Part shown: positions 37,101 through 48,744 of the stretch, one piece after another | Layout: every line of letters begins with the position of its first letter | How positions within the stretch are numbered: the stretch's first letter is position 1 | Origin: Bugulina stolonifera | Taxonomy: Eukaryota > Bryozoa > Gymnolaemata > Cheilostomatida > Bugulidae | Direction of reading: 5' to 3' | Assembly (NCBI GenBank): GCA_935421135.1 | Contig: OW285188.1 | Coordinates: forward strand, 20,189,233-20,253,232 | Length of the DNA stretch: 64,000 nt | Position numbers and translations under genes: made by a program | The notes under the pieces: generated by a model | Database searches by the model: none | The model's input: the letters and a program-made list of their open reading frames with translations, nothing else | Told to the model about the DNA's origin: nothing

Positions 37101-40100
37101 TCAGCAATGAACCAAGTCTAGGTGTTACTACATGGACTTAACAAGACAAAAGATGGAAGTCATGATTATTAAGCCGCTAGTATAGAGTTGTCTACTCACT
37201 TAGCTAACTTGGTCCACAATGCCAAAGCAGTTCTGATTAGAATCTCACTGCCATCAATCATAACACAGTCCCATATCTTTAGAACAGTAGCCATGGGAAG
37301 ACAAGTTGCAAATAGAGTGAGGAACCATTGCATAGTGAACACATTAGTGAGGGGCGGTTCCACATTCACACCTACATGACACAACGTTTACACTCATTGA
37401 AAGTGACAGCACAGCACAGCACAGCAGTTCAGTACAAAAGGTCAAAGTACTGTATTACATGCAATACTAATTAATGTTCAGAAACTTTGTCAGGTAAGTT
37501 CTATGTTAATCATGAAATTACAATAAAATCAATAAAAAATCATGCTTATCAAGATAATGGGAATTTTAAAGTAGTGTATTGAACTGCCAAGTCATTATTG
37601 TTAAAAGTTCACTAACACCATCTGCTAGTTTAGTTATATTATATATTGGTGTTGTGGTATTGAGGTTTAGAACTTTAGTGGGCCCCATCATCTTACCCAT
37701 GTTGATTTATAAAGCAACAGAACACATTACATGTGACAGTACATGACCACACTGTTGGGTGCAGTAGCGGAGAAATAGCCGAAGTTCCTCGTTTGTGGGC
37801 GAGGTAAGGACAACGATCAATAAAATATAGAGAAGACAACTTCTCCTGCTTCAGTTTTGGCAAAGAACAAAGGCTATCTCAAATTCCTTTACTTCTACAC
37901 CAAACTCCATAACCAGCAGTTTTCACATTTGAGGATTTTTAACATACCAGTAGAATCATCACAGGATTCATGTTGAAGTTTGGCAAGATGAGCAGAAAGT
38001 TTGGGTAATTTCATGTTGAGATAACTCCTAAAGACGGCCATGTCTACAGTTAGTGCTCTGAGGTTGTGTGCAAAATACTCTTTTGGTAGCATGTGGTCCA
38101 CCAGGTATATCATTATCTAAAGTAATAAACAACAAAATACAATTTACATAAATATACAGACTATAACATATAGAATATTAGGGGCTTGAACCAGAGGGTG
38201 CATGACACCCAATGGCTGTGCTACAACAGAAAGACACATTAATCAGGTGACATACCCCAGTCATAGTTGTAGAACCAAATCCTTGGCTGTTTATAAAGAA
38301 AGTTCCTCGCAATAAAATATTATAGACCTATTCTCTTATATAGAGAAATATCGGTGGAACCCCATTTCATGGTAAATACATTTTTATGTTTTCCTTTCAT
38401 CAACAGAATATGAAGAATTATAAATACATGTACATATTATTATACATATACATGCATATGCAAATTTTGACTTTCATTTCAACCATAGAGATAATGCAAT
38501 TGTTATTCAGTATATCCATGCACATGTATAATATACATGCACATGTATAATATACATGCACATGTATAATATACATGTAAGCCTATGTATTAGATGTACA
38601 TGTATATGACATCTCTGTGTATGGTTTGAGCATAACTACATTGTATATAATTCACCACAGGCAATTCTAAGTGAAACTATCTAAGGAATCAAAGGGAACG
38701 ATGTTAACTTTATGATAAGAGAATAACTGGCAACCTAACATTAATATCTAGAGGCTGCCAACAAAGTGGAAATAGCTACATGTATTTCTATTAAAATCAA
38801 TATAGCTCACTGTGATGAACTACAGTAGCATTAGCTAATGTAGTACCATACCATTACATATCCATTAGACACTTTATACAGATATACATTTAGATATATA
38901 TAATATTTATACTAATGATAATCGATGGTATCAGCGATAGAGTTGGTAGAGTATTGGTAAAACCAACAGCGTGGGTAGAGCCTATGGGAACGGAAATATT
39001 CAGTCTACACAAACAAAACTATTGGTATGATATACATACTATGCTCAGGGTTTTACACGGACAGTTACATTACATGGGTATAGATAGCGGCTTGCTTTTG
39101 ATAATATAAAAAGTGTTACCTTTAGTGCATCAAATTCATTTTTGTTAGTGACATTAAGGATGAACGCTGCTAGAATATTGAATCCTTGACAGTAGCCTGT
39201 GACCTTATTCCACCTGGCGTAGCCTAGGAGCACTCTCTGCAGGATAACACGGTCCTCTTCATTCTCTATACCACTGAATGTACTACAGCCAGTTCTGTGT
39301 AGATCCTGTAGTATGTAGTATATATATACATGTGTATGTCATAGCTATTACATGTACTACTGTTAGTAGAGATAGTACTAGTATATATTAATAGTCATTG
39401 TACATGTGGATAGTATCTGTATTGGTGGAACTCAGCTGAACAAACCATCTCGACCATTTTTTTTATGTGGATAACACAACTCTCAGACCTCTCTCGGCAA
39501 TAGCACATATTATTATTATACTGCACTTCACCTGTCACTAGGCTATGCATACTTTCTAATGATATATACAAGTATATTATATATCACTTATTTATGAGTA
39601 TACAGACTGGTGGAGAAATTAGTTAATATTATGATAAGTGGTTATAAACCCATTGGTAAATTGTCCTGTTATATACATGATTTAACAATTTTCATATATA
39701 AGCTAATGTTTGACTTGCTAAGTATCTAGGGGATAATTTAGTTTAATGTGTATAAATATTGGCATTGATATGTATAGAAAAATATAGTTCTAAGTAAAAA
39801 TAATTATAGAGATGATAAAATCAATATGCAAAGTAACACATGTACGCACATGTGTGGTACTTACTGTGTGGTACTTACTTACTATGTGGTACTTACTGTG
39901 TGGTACTTACTTACTGTGTGGTACTTACTGTGTGGTACTTACTTACTGTGTGGTACTTACTGTGTGGTACTTACTGTGTGGTACTTACTTACTGTGTGGT
40001 ACTTACTTACTGTGTGGTACTTACTTACTGTGTAGTACTCATTTACTGTGTGGTACTCACTTACTGTGTGGCACTTACTGTGTGGCACTCACTTACTGTG

Positions 40101-43100
40101 TGGTACTTACTTACTGTGTGGAACTTACTGTGTGGTACTTACTTACTGTGTGGCACTCACTTACTGTGTGGTACTTACTTACTGTGTGGTACTTACTTAC
40201 TGTGTGGCACTCACTTACTGTGTGGTACTCACTGTGTGGTACGCAATATATACAGATCTTACCTTAACAATCTGAGCACCAAGGGCATCATCATCTGGGT
40301 TACACTTATCATTGAATGCAAACTGTACAATTTTATTCCAGTCAAGTTGAAGGCTGCGTATATACTCCGAGGCTAACGATAACCAAATCTGCAGGAAGAA
40401 AAGTAGTTCAGCTTAGTTACCTTTTTCCATGATCGTTGTGCATTCTAACATCAAAAATCAGCTATGCACATGAATTTATGTGTAAAAACAATAATATTCG
40501 CAACAGGAAACTCTACATTTTTCCAAGAACTTCAGTACTGATCAATAATCAAATTTGCATATTGTTATATATAAAATAATATAACAAAATAACAAAGAAA
40601 AAAACTATACAATATTATAATAAACCAAGAGAAAGGAGAGACAACTTACATTGCTCCTGAAGTGAGACGGCAGTCCAATGGGTCTGCGGACTAAAGAAGT
40701 GATTGCATCACGCCACTGATTGTAGTTTGCTCTACCCGCTGGAGGTTCTATAGTAAACTTCATTTTAGCATCAGCACCTGGAAATGATTACACAGCAAAG
40801 TTTCAGCTGAAACTAAATCGATAAAGAGATGCTGCATGCCACTACAGCAAATATACTTCTCCTTGTGTAGAGGATACTTTAAATGGTAAACAGTATAAGA
40901 ACGAAACCTTACAATACTGACTACCAAAACGTACCTGTGCTTGTCAGCATGTGTCCACCAATGTGCTGACAACACTATGTTGACACTAACAGCACATATG
41001 TTATACACACACTCTGTGTAATCAAATGTAAACATGGGGCAAGATAAAACTTCAAATGGTAAACTGAACCAAATAACCTTACCTTACCTTCACAACCATC
41101 TGACTGAAAGTAACACAGCCAAGTGATAAAGATAGCTGCCTATGAAATGTTAGCATAAAAGTGAACCAACTATTGGTAGCATGTTTATATATACAACTAC
41201 AGTATGCTCTGTACATTACGTATTGTTATTCAAATCAATAATTTATTACATTACGTACTTGTAATTGTCGTAGACTGCAAGACAAAAATTTCGCAATCAA
41301 ATTCTAATGGGACAAAATAGCAGTAATATTATGTCCAAGTCTGCCAGATGACATCATAACCTTGTATATTTACACAGGCGTGTGTAGGTAGATGTTTAGT
41401 GGAGTACAATGATGGAAATTGGCAGGTCTATCCCTAATTAATAATGCATGATGAAATTATATAAAGTGTATCAGTCATCATGGGATTAAATTGACATTTT
41501 TCTATCCTTATTTTACTTAGTAAATATTACAGACATTACTGCTTTAATCATATAGTTAGTTACACATGGTCACTGACACCTCATAAGAGACATAATATAG
41601 TATGCAGTCTCCTATCACAAGGAAACTGGTGTTGTACACCACTGTGTTTACTATAAGTATGATTGTGAATTGCTACATGCTATCTCAGTATTTACTGGTT
41701 ATTGTTTGCTACATGTACAATGTATTATATAGGCCCACAAGTTATATGATATGTATATTTTGACTGAGTTCTACACGTAGTAGCATAACTTATCCTAACT
41801 AATATTCATTGCTAATAACTCGCTCACTTATATGATTGAATATATTTATGTTTTCGAAGATTAATATTAATGTACTAGTATTTTATTTAACAGTTGTTGT
41901 TGGTTTATGTCAAGTTACTAACTCATGCCTGCGTCTACATGTAAATGTATAATTACACTTCTCATACAACATGCATTACATTGCAAGATAACATAAGTGT
42001 AAGAGTTATCCTATCATGACAATGCAGGTTATGAGAGAAGATAATTCAAACATTAAAACTAGGCTACTATTAGTAATAATTTATAATGTACATCATTTCA
42101 ACATCCGATTCACAGATTGAGGAGAGAATCAATTAATAGACTATTATATTGGAAGAGGTTAGCACGACAGGAAAATGTACATAAATATCCAAATGCAGAA
42201 GAGAGTATTTTAGGGGAGGCAGCAATATTCCTTTCTAACCAAAAGTGTAATTTTGAATAAAATGAATATTATCCATGTCAACAGCTACTAATATTTCCAG
42301 CAATATAAAAAACAGTGGTGATGGTGAATTTATCACGAATACCCTGCATTATTTTATCAAGTGCAATAATATTTATTGTAAGCTGATATACACATCTGCA
42401 GGATTTATATGCCAGCATTTAAATCGTATTTTCAAATGAAGCTGACTTTATTATCAACACTATATCAATGCTAGCCAAGTCAATTATGCTGGTAGAGACG
42501 GTTTCTATATTCACTATGATGTTGACAGGTTTGAAATAGTAACATACCCTGCATTATAGTTGTTATTAGTTACTTGTCCATTTGATAGGTTGGCTAAACA
42601 TGGGGTAAATTATACCAACATAATGTCTTTCTTCTCTGTTATATGTAAGAAAAATTTACGTCAATATGACATAGCCAGAGTTCTCCAATGAATATGATAT
42701 AGCCAGGGTTCCCCATTGAATATGACATAGCCAAGGTTCTCCATTGAATATGACATAGCCAGGGTTCTTCATTGGATATGATATAGCCAGAATTTTTCAT
42801 TAAAATTGCTGTTCTCCATTTAAACTCCAAGAAAGCATTTCTTGTCTATTTAATAAACAAGCTTTGGTTCAGTACCAGTGTTGACAGCTGTTAAAAATGA
42901 GCTCTGGTAAACTAACCACACATTTGCAGTCCCCAAATCTGGTTCATTAACTGTCAACTAGAAAAAAAGGTTGCAAGAGATGTTTCCCAACTCACACTGG
43001 GAGAATCTTTAGACACAAAGAGACCTGTGTGTCTTACGCAAAGAGAGAAAAATGAAGCCTTCCATTTCCCAGTTATACACGAGGTTGTCTTGCTGACCAG

Positions 43101-46100
43101 GGAACCTACCACATAGCATAAAGATGGCACCATCACAACCAGCATGCGCTAACAAGTGCTCAACGGATAGCAGCTGCTAATACTACATGTATGTAAAGCT
43201 CTAGAGAACTAATATCATCTATCAGAGCAAATGATAATCACGAGAGACTAACTAGTAGGGTATTTACCAATGGGCACTCTTCACATCCATACAGTCAACT
43301 CTATATACATAATATAGTCACAGGTGTGTTAAATTATCTGGCACTAGTAAAGTAGCCTACAAGCACCTGTCTTATCCCTGCCAACACCATTGAATCTTTG
43401 CCATAAAATGACAACAAAAATTTTAACATAAATACTTTCAATCCAGATTTTACATGTGCTTGATTAAACGAGAATCTCTTCTCATCTGTGTGCAAATATT
43501 CTATTAGGACTATCATTGGATTTATTCATACTGAATAGGGACGGTATAATAACCATAGCATGGAACTCTCTCTAGAGATTATAAGGGAATAGTAATACCA
43601 TACAAACCCATGTGCATATATACAATATTATGGAATATGTAATAATATACATAATTCAATACATGCAATGGAACTAGTATAGACTATACAATATGCATGT
43701 AGATATTATGGTATACGTACTAGATTTAGTAGACCAAGCTTGTATTACAGCTGTCACCATATCACAATGCTTAGCCGCCTTAGTTCTATGCCTCTCTCTG
43801 TTTCTCAAACACTTTACTAACTGAGTATTCTTTTGGTTCACTTTATTGGACAAGTCTAGCACCAGTTCCTTCAATTGTTCCACCCCTGCAGTAGGTATAC
43901 ACCATGTAAAATGTATAATATAGTACACAGAATACTAAGGTACTAAGGTAGGAGCAGTGCTAGTCCCAAGAGCATGTGTTCCTACAGATTCTTCACATGA
44001 GTCCCTTGCCAACACCAGTGAAATACAAATGTTACAGCTGAAACTTTTTAGCAATACACTGTACTGTTATTTAATAATTTCATATCCACCAGCCCCATTT
44101 ATCACAGGACTAACTCTTGCCTATGATTAATGGTTAGATGTAGCCAAGGGAACATCTGATTTATGCCAGCTCAAATCACACATGAGCCTGGATATAATAG
44201 GCCTACCATTAAATGCCATCAAGGTACCACAGTTATGTGTGTTGGCATATGTACAATAAAAACCCTGCACCTCACTTATATAACATTATTGTGTGTATAA
44301 CATCAGAAATTCAAACTAAAGTTGTCTTATCTCATACACTGCAGATGATCTACATGATATCCAACCAAGATCACAAGATATTCAGTCACTCAATTAGAAA
44401 GTCAGAGAGTTGTTCAAACTACCATCAGAAATACTGTACAATCATATACAATAATGACATGTACATGGTAAGTAACACACATGTATGAACTTACCCTATA
44501 AAATAATGACATGTACATAGTAAGTATCATACATGTATGTATGAACTTACCCTATACAATAATGACATATGCATGGTAAGTATCATACATGTATGGATGA
44601 ACTTACCCTATACAATAATGACATATACATGGTAAGTATCATACATGTATGTATGAACTTACCCTATACAATAATGACGTGTACATAGTAAGTATCATAC
44701 ATGTATGTATGAACTTACCCTATACAAAAATGACATGTACATGGTAAGTATCATACATGTATGTATGAACTTACCCCATACAATAATGACATGTACAGTA
44801 CATGGTAAGTATCATATATGGATTAGACTTACCCTGCTCCTGTAGTGATTCTTCAGAATGTGAGATCCTCTCTGGTTCGTGGGCCTGAAGGAACTCTGAT
44901 ATACTGCTACAGTCAGTACTGGATCCATCTACGCTGGAGCTAATACTCAGTCTGCCAGAACCACCTGTAAGTGTAGTAAACATGAGTAAGTGCTCTAAGA
45001 GTCTATACTATAGACCAACGAAGTGCACAGGTCGGTTCACTCATAGTGAAAACCAGCAACTAAAGGAGACTACTCAACACTTCCATTCTTATAATTGAAA
45101 TATGTTGGAATATGGAACTTAATTATTCTTTTAATCAAGGAATTTAATTACTTCCAGAAAACATCTAATAGCTAATATTCTACTGTCCATAGTCCTAAAT
45201 AGACCTACAGTGGTGTCGACTGTCGACAAATAGCCTCAGTTCTGTCTTACTACTGTGAAAGTTGGCTAGAATTGATTGAATTTTACCATAATAAGAGCTT
45301 ACATTACCTCACTAGCAATATGACCAACATTCACCCAGCAGTCTAACTGCTGTGGATGACTAAACACCTTATTATTAAAATAATGTACAAAACTAAGATG
45401 AATTACTAATAGCCTTACATATCATTTGGAAGACAGCATTTTCAACAAAGACAAAATCTAAACTGCACATCGTCATGACGTTCATTCAAAAACTTGTGCA
45501 CCTTGTTATTAAAAGCTCATTTCATCAGACAGTAGCCTAATGTTCACTTGCCACTATAAGTCCATTAATTAATGTGAATGCTCTCTTATTATTCCCAATG
45601 GTGACACATATACATGTATTAGACTGCTCACCATATGTCACCACTCCACTGCTGGTACTACAGATAACGAAATCCACTAAAGAACGAGCTATGAACATTA
45701 ACTGCTGATAAAGACATGGACGAGCTATTAGTAGCATTTGAATCAATCATGCCACTTGAAATTTGAATGTGCCATATTATGATTTTTAAATTTTGTGAGT
45801 AGGCCAATAGCTATGGGCTAAATGGTTTCGGCAAAATAAAAATCCTTATAACTTCTCACCTCCATGTTTGTCATAAAGGTCAAATAGAAGTTCATCAAAA
45901 GAGCTCTTGGATTTCTTCTTCCTATAATCTCGACGACGAGATTGAGGGGAGCAGCCATCACTTGGTTCCCCATTTTCATTCTCTGAAACTAATTGCGAGG
46001 CAAGAGATTGTGAATCAGATTCAGTATCCGAGTTCAGACAAGCTGAATGTGACCTCTGCTTGTCGGCTTGCTCAGTAGGCCTACTGGAACCATGTGCATA

Positions 46101-47190
46101 GAACAGATCACAATGAATACTATCGGTATCATCTTGTGAAGGTGGCCTTCCAGTGTCATCAGATTCATCATCTGGCGGAAATAAATCATAAGCTTGTTCG
46201 TCATATCCTGGAGTGCTTGGGGAGGAAAAGATTGTCTGCTTGCCACATGTTCTTCTATCGCTCTGTTAAAACACAATCATGTTTATTCAGCATGTGCATA
46301 GAACAGATCACAATGAATACTATCGGTATCATCTTGTGAAGGTGGCCTTCCAGTGCCATCAGATTCATCATCTGGCGGAAATAAATCATAAGCTTGTGCA
46401 CCTTCAGAAATTTGTCATAATTAACATCTAGGTCTATAGAAGACAATTATTAGGCAATGCATTAAAAATCAAGAGCTACACGAAGTTAAAATATCAGCTC
46501 AGCACATGAATTATTCTAATGATAGGACTAGTTATGAGTGGCTTTAATCTTTAAAATTGCAATAATATAGTCGAATCAATTATATTTGAATATATATTCT
46601 AGTTTATCAATTTCATTTTCATTCAACATTATCCAGAAAAATCAACGCACAAGCTTAAAGCTTAAGCCGACTTTTATATTAACCATTTAGCCAGGAAAAT
46701 GACGCATCAATGTGCATACATGATAAATTTTCATTTCACAAAATGAATTCACTTCGTAAAATTGAATTTATCATCAATATTGACCAAATCAATAATTAAA
46801 TACCAAGAATAATAACAATACCAATCAATAATCTAGGCTAATACTTTTTGCACCGCTTTAGCTCGCTGTGCAAGTAAAAGTTAGTAAAAGTAAAGTGAAT
46901 CGAGACAGACTGTATCTCACACTCACTGGGTTCTGTTTGATTTGGCCACCAGCACATACAGTCCTGTTATTTTCGACTTCTATGCCACAAACATTGAGCT
47001 TAGCATCAGCATCATTTGTCAATGTGTAAGCTCCAGCCTGGATGTGAGTTTCTATTTCTTGAGCACCAGCTTGAGCTTCAGTTAGAGTTGGAGTGTCTTT
47101 ATCTGACAAACTGAAACTCGTGTCGCAGGATTTGAAATTATCTGTATCATTAGTATCTAAACTAACATCAGAAAATTCTCCAAAATCCAT
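34184..47190 (-). CDS. TBC1D30: TBC1D30-like Rab GTPase-activating protein
   Basis: Fourteen minus-strand exons, all in phase: 46927-47190, 45860-46262, 44833-44964, 43721-43885, 40650-40777, 40263-40388, 39120-39305, 37948-38116, 37200-37371, 36768-37042, 36271-36387, 35784-36024, 35138-35307, 34184-34584; 982 codons (human about 924). Residues 1-265 are acidic and Ser-rich. About 270-320 form a coiled coil (LKELVLDLSNKVNQKN, KHCDMVTAVIQAW). The TBC domain spans about 355-590, with the arginine finger in IVKDLHRTG (Arg410) and the glutamine finger in GYCQGFN (Gln446), so GAP catalysis is expected. EPPLTNVFTMQWFLTLFAT is almost identical to human TBC1D30. The tail includes LKRQYAKLTQRQ, PVVNHLFVGKQL and PFSPFPKP, all family-typical. 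The human protein has been reported as a Rab8 GAP affecting primary cilia; the same role here is inference. Introns carry several minisatellites set against donors. Confidence 0.93.
34663..34708. repeat. Foldback, GAAGTTGTCC family, copy 3
   Basis: Arms AAAGAAGTTGTCCCCTCT and AGAGGACAAATTCTTTT pair with two mismatches around an 8-nt loop, in the last TBC1D30-like intron. Confidence 0.7.
35618..35783. repeat. ACTACTGACTAATA repeat abutting a splice donor
   Basis: Tandem copies of ACTACTGACTAATAACTACTG and shorter ACTACTGACT steps run right up to the donor of TBC1D30-like exon 12 (35784). On the coding strand the array reads GTTAGTAGTCAGTAG, so the real donor GTTAGT is itself a repeat unit. 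Confidence 0.93.
37762..37885 (+). repeat. Dispersed repeat, copy B
   Basis: Matches the reverse complement of 4525-4675 (shared AAAATATAGAGAAGACAACT, TCTCCTGCTTCAGTTTT, AAGAACAAAG). Located in a TBC1D30-like intron. Confidence 0.7.
38518..38580. repeat. 18-bp tandem repeat (3 copies)
   Basis: Three copies of CATGCACATGTATAATATA in a TBC1D30-like intron. Confidence 0.8.
39850..40245. repeat. 14/18-bp minisatellite of donor-like motifs
   Basis: About 25 copies of TGTGTGGTACTTAC, often with an extra TTAC step. On the coding (minus) strand each unit reads GTAAGTACCACACA, so it repeats the consensus 5' splice site GTAAGT. It begins within about 20 bp of the authentic donor of TBC1D30-like exon 6 (40263; donor GTAAGA). 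Confidence 0.95.
42655..42802. repeat. 28-bp minisatellite (5 copies)
   Basis: Unit GAATATGACATAGCCAGGGT followed by TCTCCATT, in the long intron 4 of the TBC1D30-like gene. Confidence 0.9.
44445..44825. repeat. ~56-bp minisatellite (7 copies) at a splice donor
   Basis: Units contain ATAATGACATGTACATGGTA, AGTATCATACATGTATGTAT and GAACTTACCCTATACA. On the coding strand every unit carries a GGGTAAGT motif like the authentic donor of TBC1D30-like exon 3 at 44833 (CAGG then GTAAGT), which the array adjoins. Confidence 0.93.
46091..46197. repeat. Source copy of a 107-bp duplication (inside exon 2)
   Basis: This part of TBC1D30-like exon 2 is repeated at 46291-46397, exactly 200 bp away in direct orientation, with one visible difference (T at 46156, C at 46356). 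On the coding strand the change is GAC to GGC (Asp to Gly). Confidence 0.95.
46291..46397 (-). pseudogene. Duplicated piece of TBC1D30-like exon 2 in intron 1
   Basis: Direct copy of 46091-46197 placed upstream of exon 2 (intron 1 of the minus-strand gene). In the exon frame it stays open through AYDLFPPDDESDGTGRPPSQ and beyond, but stops soon after the copy ends (HAE then stop) and no donor follows. An in-frame stop also lies just upstream. It is therefore not a usable exon. The near identity indicates a very recent event or an assembly or haplotype effect. Confidence 0.8.
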
Positions 47191-47597
47191 TCGAACTGTC
47201 TAAATATCTACAAAATTTACAACCATATGTTCATGTTGCACCTTTAGCTACTGTCAACTAACAGCATCGCAGAGGTAAAAAGCATTATAAAAAAATATAA
47301 ACATTGGTGCATCCGCATGCCGTGCACCAGCCCGGAATTATTTAAATACGAGGTTTTTTACAACAAACAAGGCAGTTGTGACTACAATCTAGTTTAGTAC
47401 ATGCGTTTTCACAATAGATAAGCGTTTAAAAATAATGTTGATCAACCCATATGTAATTTTATAGGCAAGTATGAAGTTGCTAGGTGGCATTGCGCAACGA
47501 CTTTTATTTGTGAAATTAATTCTAAACTGCGTTCGGAATTGTCTCCACTGGCTCCTAAAAGTGAACTTTCCCTCATGGCTGTTGTGAAATTGCATAT

Positions 47598-48031
47598 CAG
47601 GGCTCTCAAGTTGCTCAGTCAAAAAATCCGAGCAAGTGTACAATGTACTGCAGTGTAGCAGTATTACTCTACTAGCAATTGGTCAGAGATATAAATAAAG
47701 CTGTTGGTCACTTACATGTACTTATCTATTGCTCTATGAAGTTAGCATAATTAATTTCTCACAGCCTAATAATCCCAGTACATACATGTAATTCAGTCCT
47801 TGCCCTTGAAAAGTAATGGGATTAGTAGCTTTTTCCTAAGCAACTCACAAGCTATGAGATAAACTGAAGATTAATTTGAAGATTTGGAGCATTTCAATTC
47901 AAAATATAGCTAATGTGAAATAATCTCCCAAAATCCGAGCAAATCATCAATAATGGAAAACCTTTCAATCTCTCCGAGCAAGGTCTTGAAATCCGACTGC
48001 TCGGGGAAAATCTGAGAACTTGAGAGCCCTG
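47598..48031. mobile_element. Non-autonomous DNA transposon (hAT-like MITE), 434 bp
   Basis: Ends are perfect 15-bp terminal inverted repeats: CAGGGCTCTCAAGTT and AACTTGAGAGCCCTG, extended by a shared CTCAG. The flanks TTGCATAT and CATCATAT agree in their last five bases, which could be a decayed 8-bp target duplication as expected for hAT. No transposase. CAGGG ends fit hAT-type elements; superfamily assignment is tentative. Confidence 0.7.
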
Positions 48032-48504
48032 CATCATATGCTAATTAGAAATTATATGCACAATCACTAATGGTACCTGACGGTACCACCTTACTCAAGT
48101 CTTTGTTATGAAGCAGTAGACCTGTGATAAAACATGTAAGGTGTAGAATAATGGCGATTCATAATAATATTATTTCAAGTTAGCTGATGTTATTTATTAA
48201 ATAAATGTACATTGTATAATGCATAATAATATTATGATTTAGTAATACAGTTATCACTGGGTTTACATTAGATATCTGAATCAAGTGGAAATATTAAAAC
48301 TAATAAAATCCAGAGAAGGAACCCAAAACACAAAAATACAATCTCCAAAAGGCTTCACAATAGCAACAACATGTAATAGTAATATGTCTTGTTCAACTCT
48401 GAATGAAAGAGAGATTATTGTAATAGGAATGTTTTCTTTTGAGGAACCACCACAATATATAGTTGCATAGTTTATATTCAATTACACGATATCATTTATA
48501 TCTA

Positions 48505-48510
48505 TTTATT
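48505..48510 (-). terminator. Polyadenylation signal AATAAA, ACSBG-like
   Basis: TTTATT on the plus strand reads AATAAA on the coding strand, about 235 bases after the stop at 48745. Confidence 0.45.
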
Positions 48511-48744
48511 CAATTGTAATAAAAGAACTCTGTACACTATTACATGTACCTAATATCACAATAGTAAGCATTTATATACGTATAAAATACACAACTCTAT
48601 TCTCCGATTCATTTATGAGGTAAAACTTTAGCTATGCGTAGGTGTTAGTAGTCAGTACATAGGCCAATATACAAGTGCATCTCATCAAAGTTTACTAACA
48701 AGTGTTGGACCAATGAGCATCCTGGCAACTTGCTCATCGGTCAG

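Larger units (their letters stand above)
47191..48744. other. Interval between TBC1D30-like start and ACSBG-like end
   Basis: Holds the upstream region of the TBC1D30-like gene, a 434-bp transposon-like element (47598-48031) and the 3' UTR of the ACSBG-like gene. No further coding sequence was recognised. Confidence 0.5.

Noticed and set aside
39812..40376. Repeat ORFs rich in LLCGTY/VVLTYC
   Set aside because: Derived from the 14/18-bp minisatellite next to TBC1D30-like exon 6.
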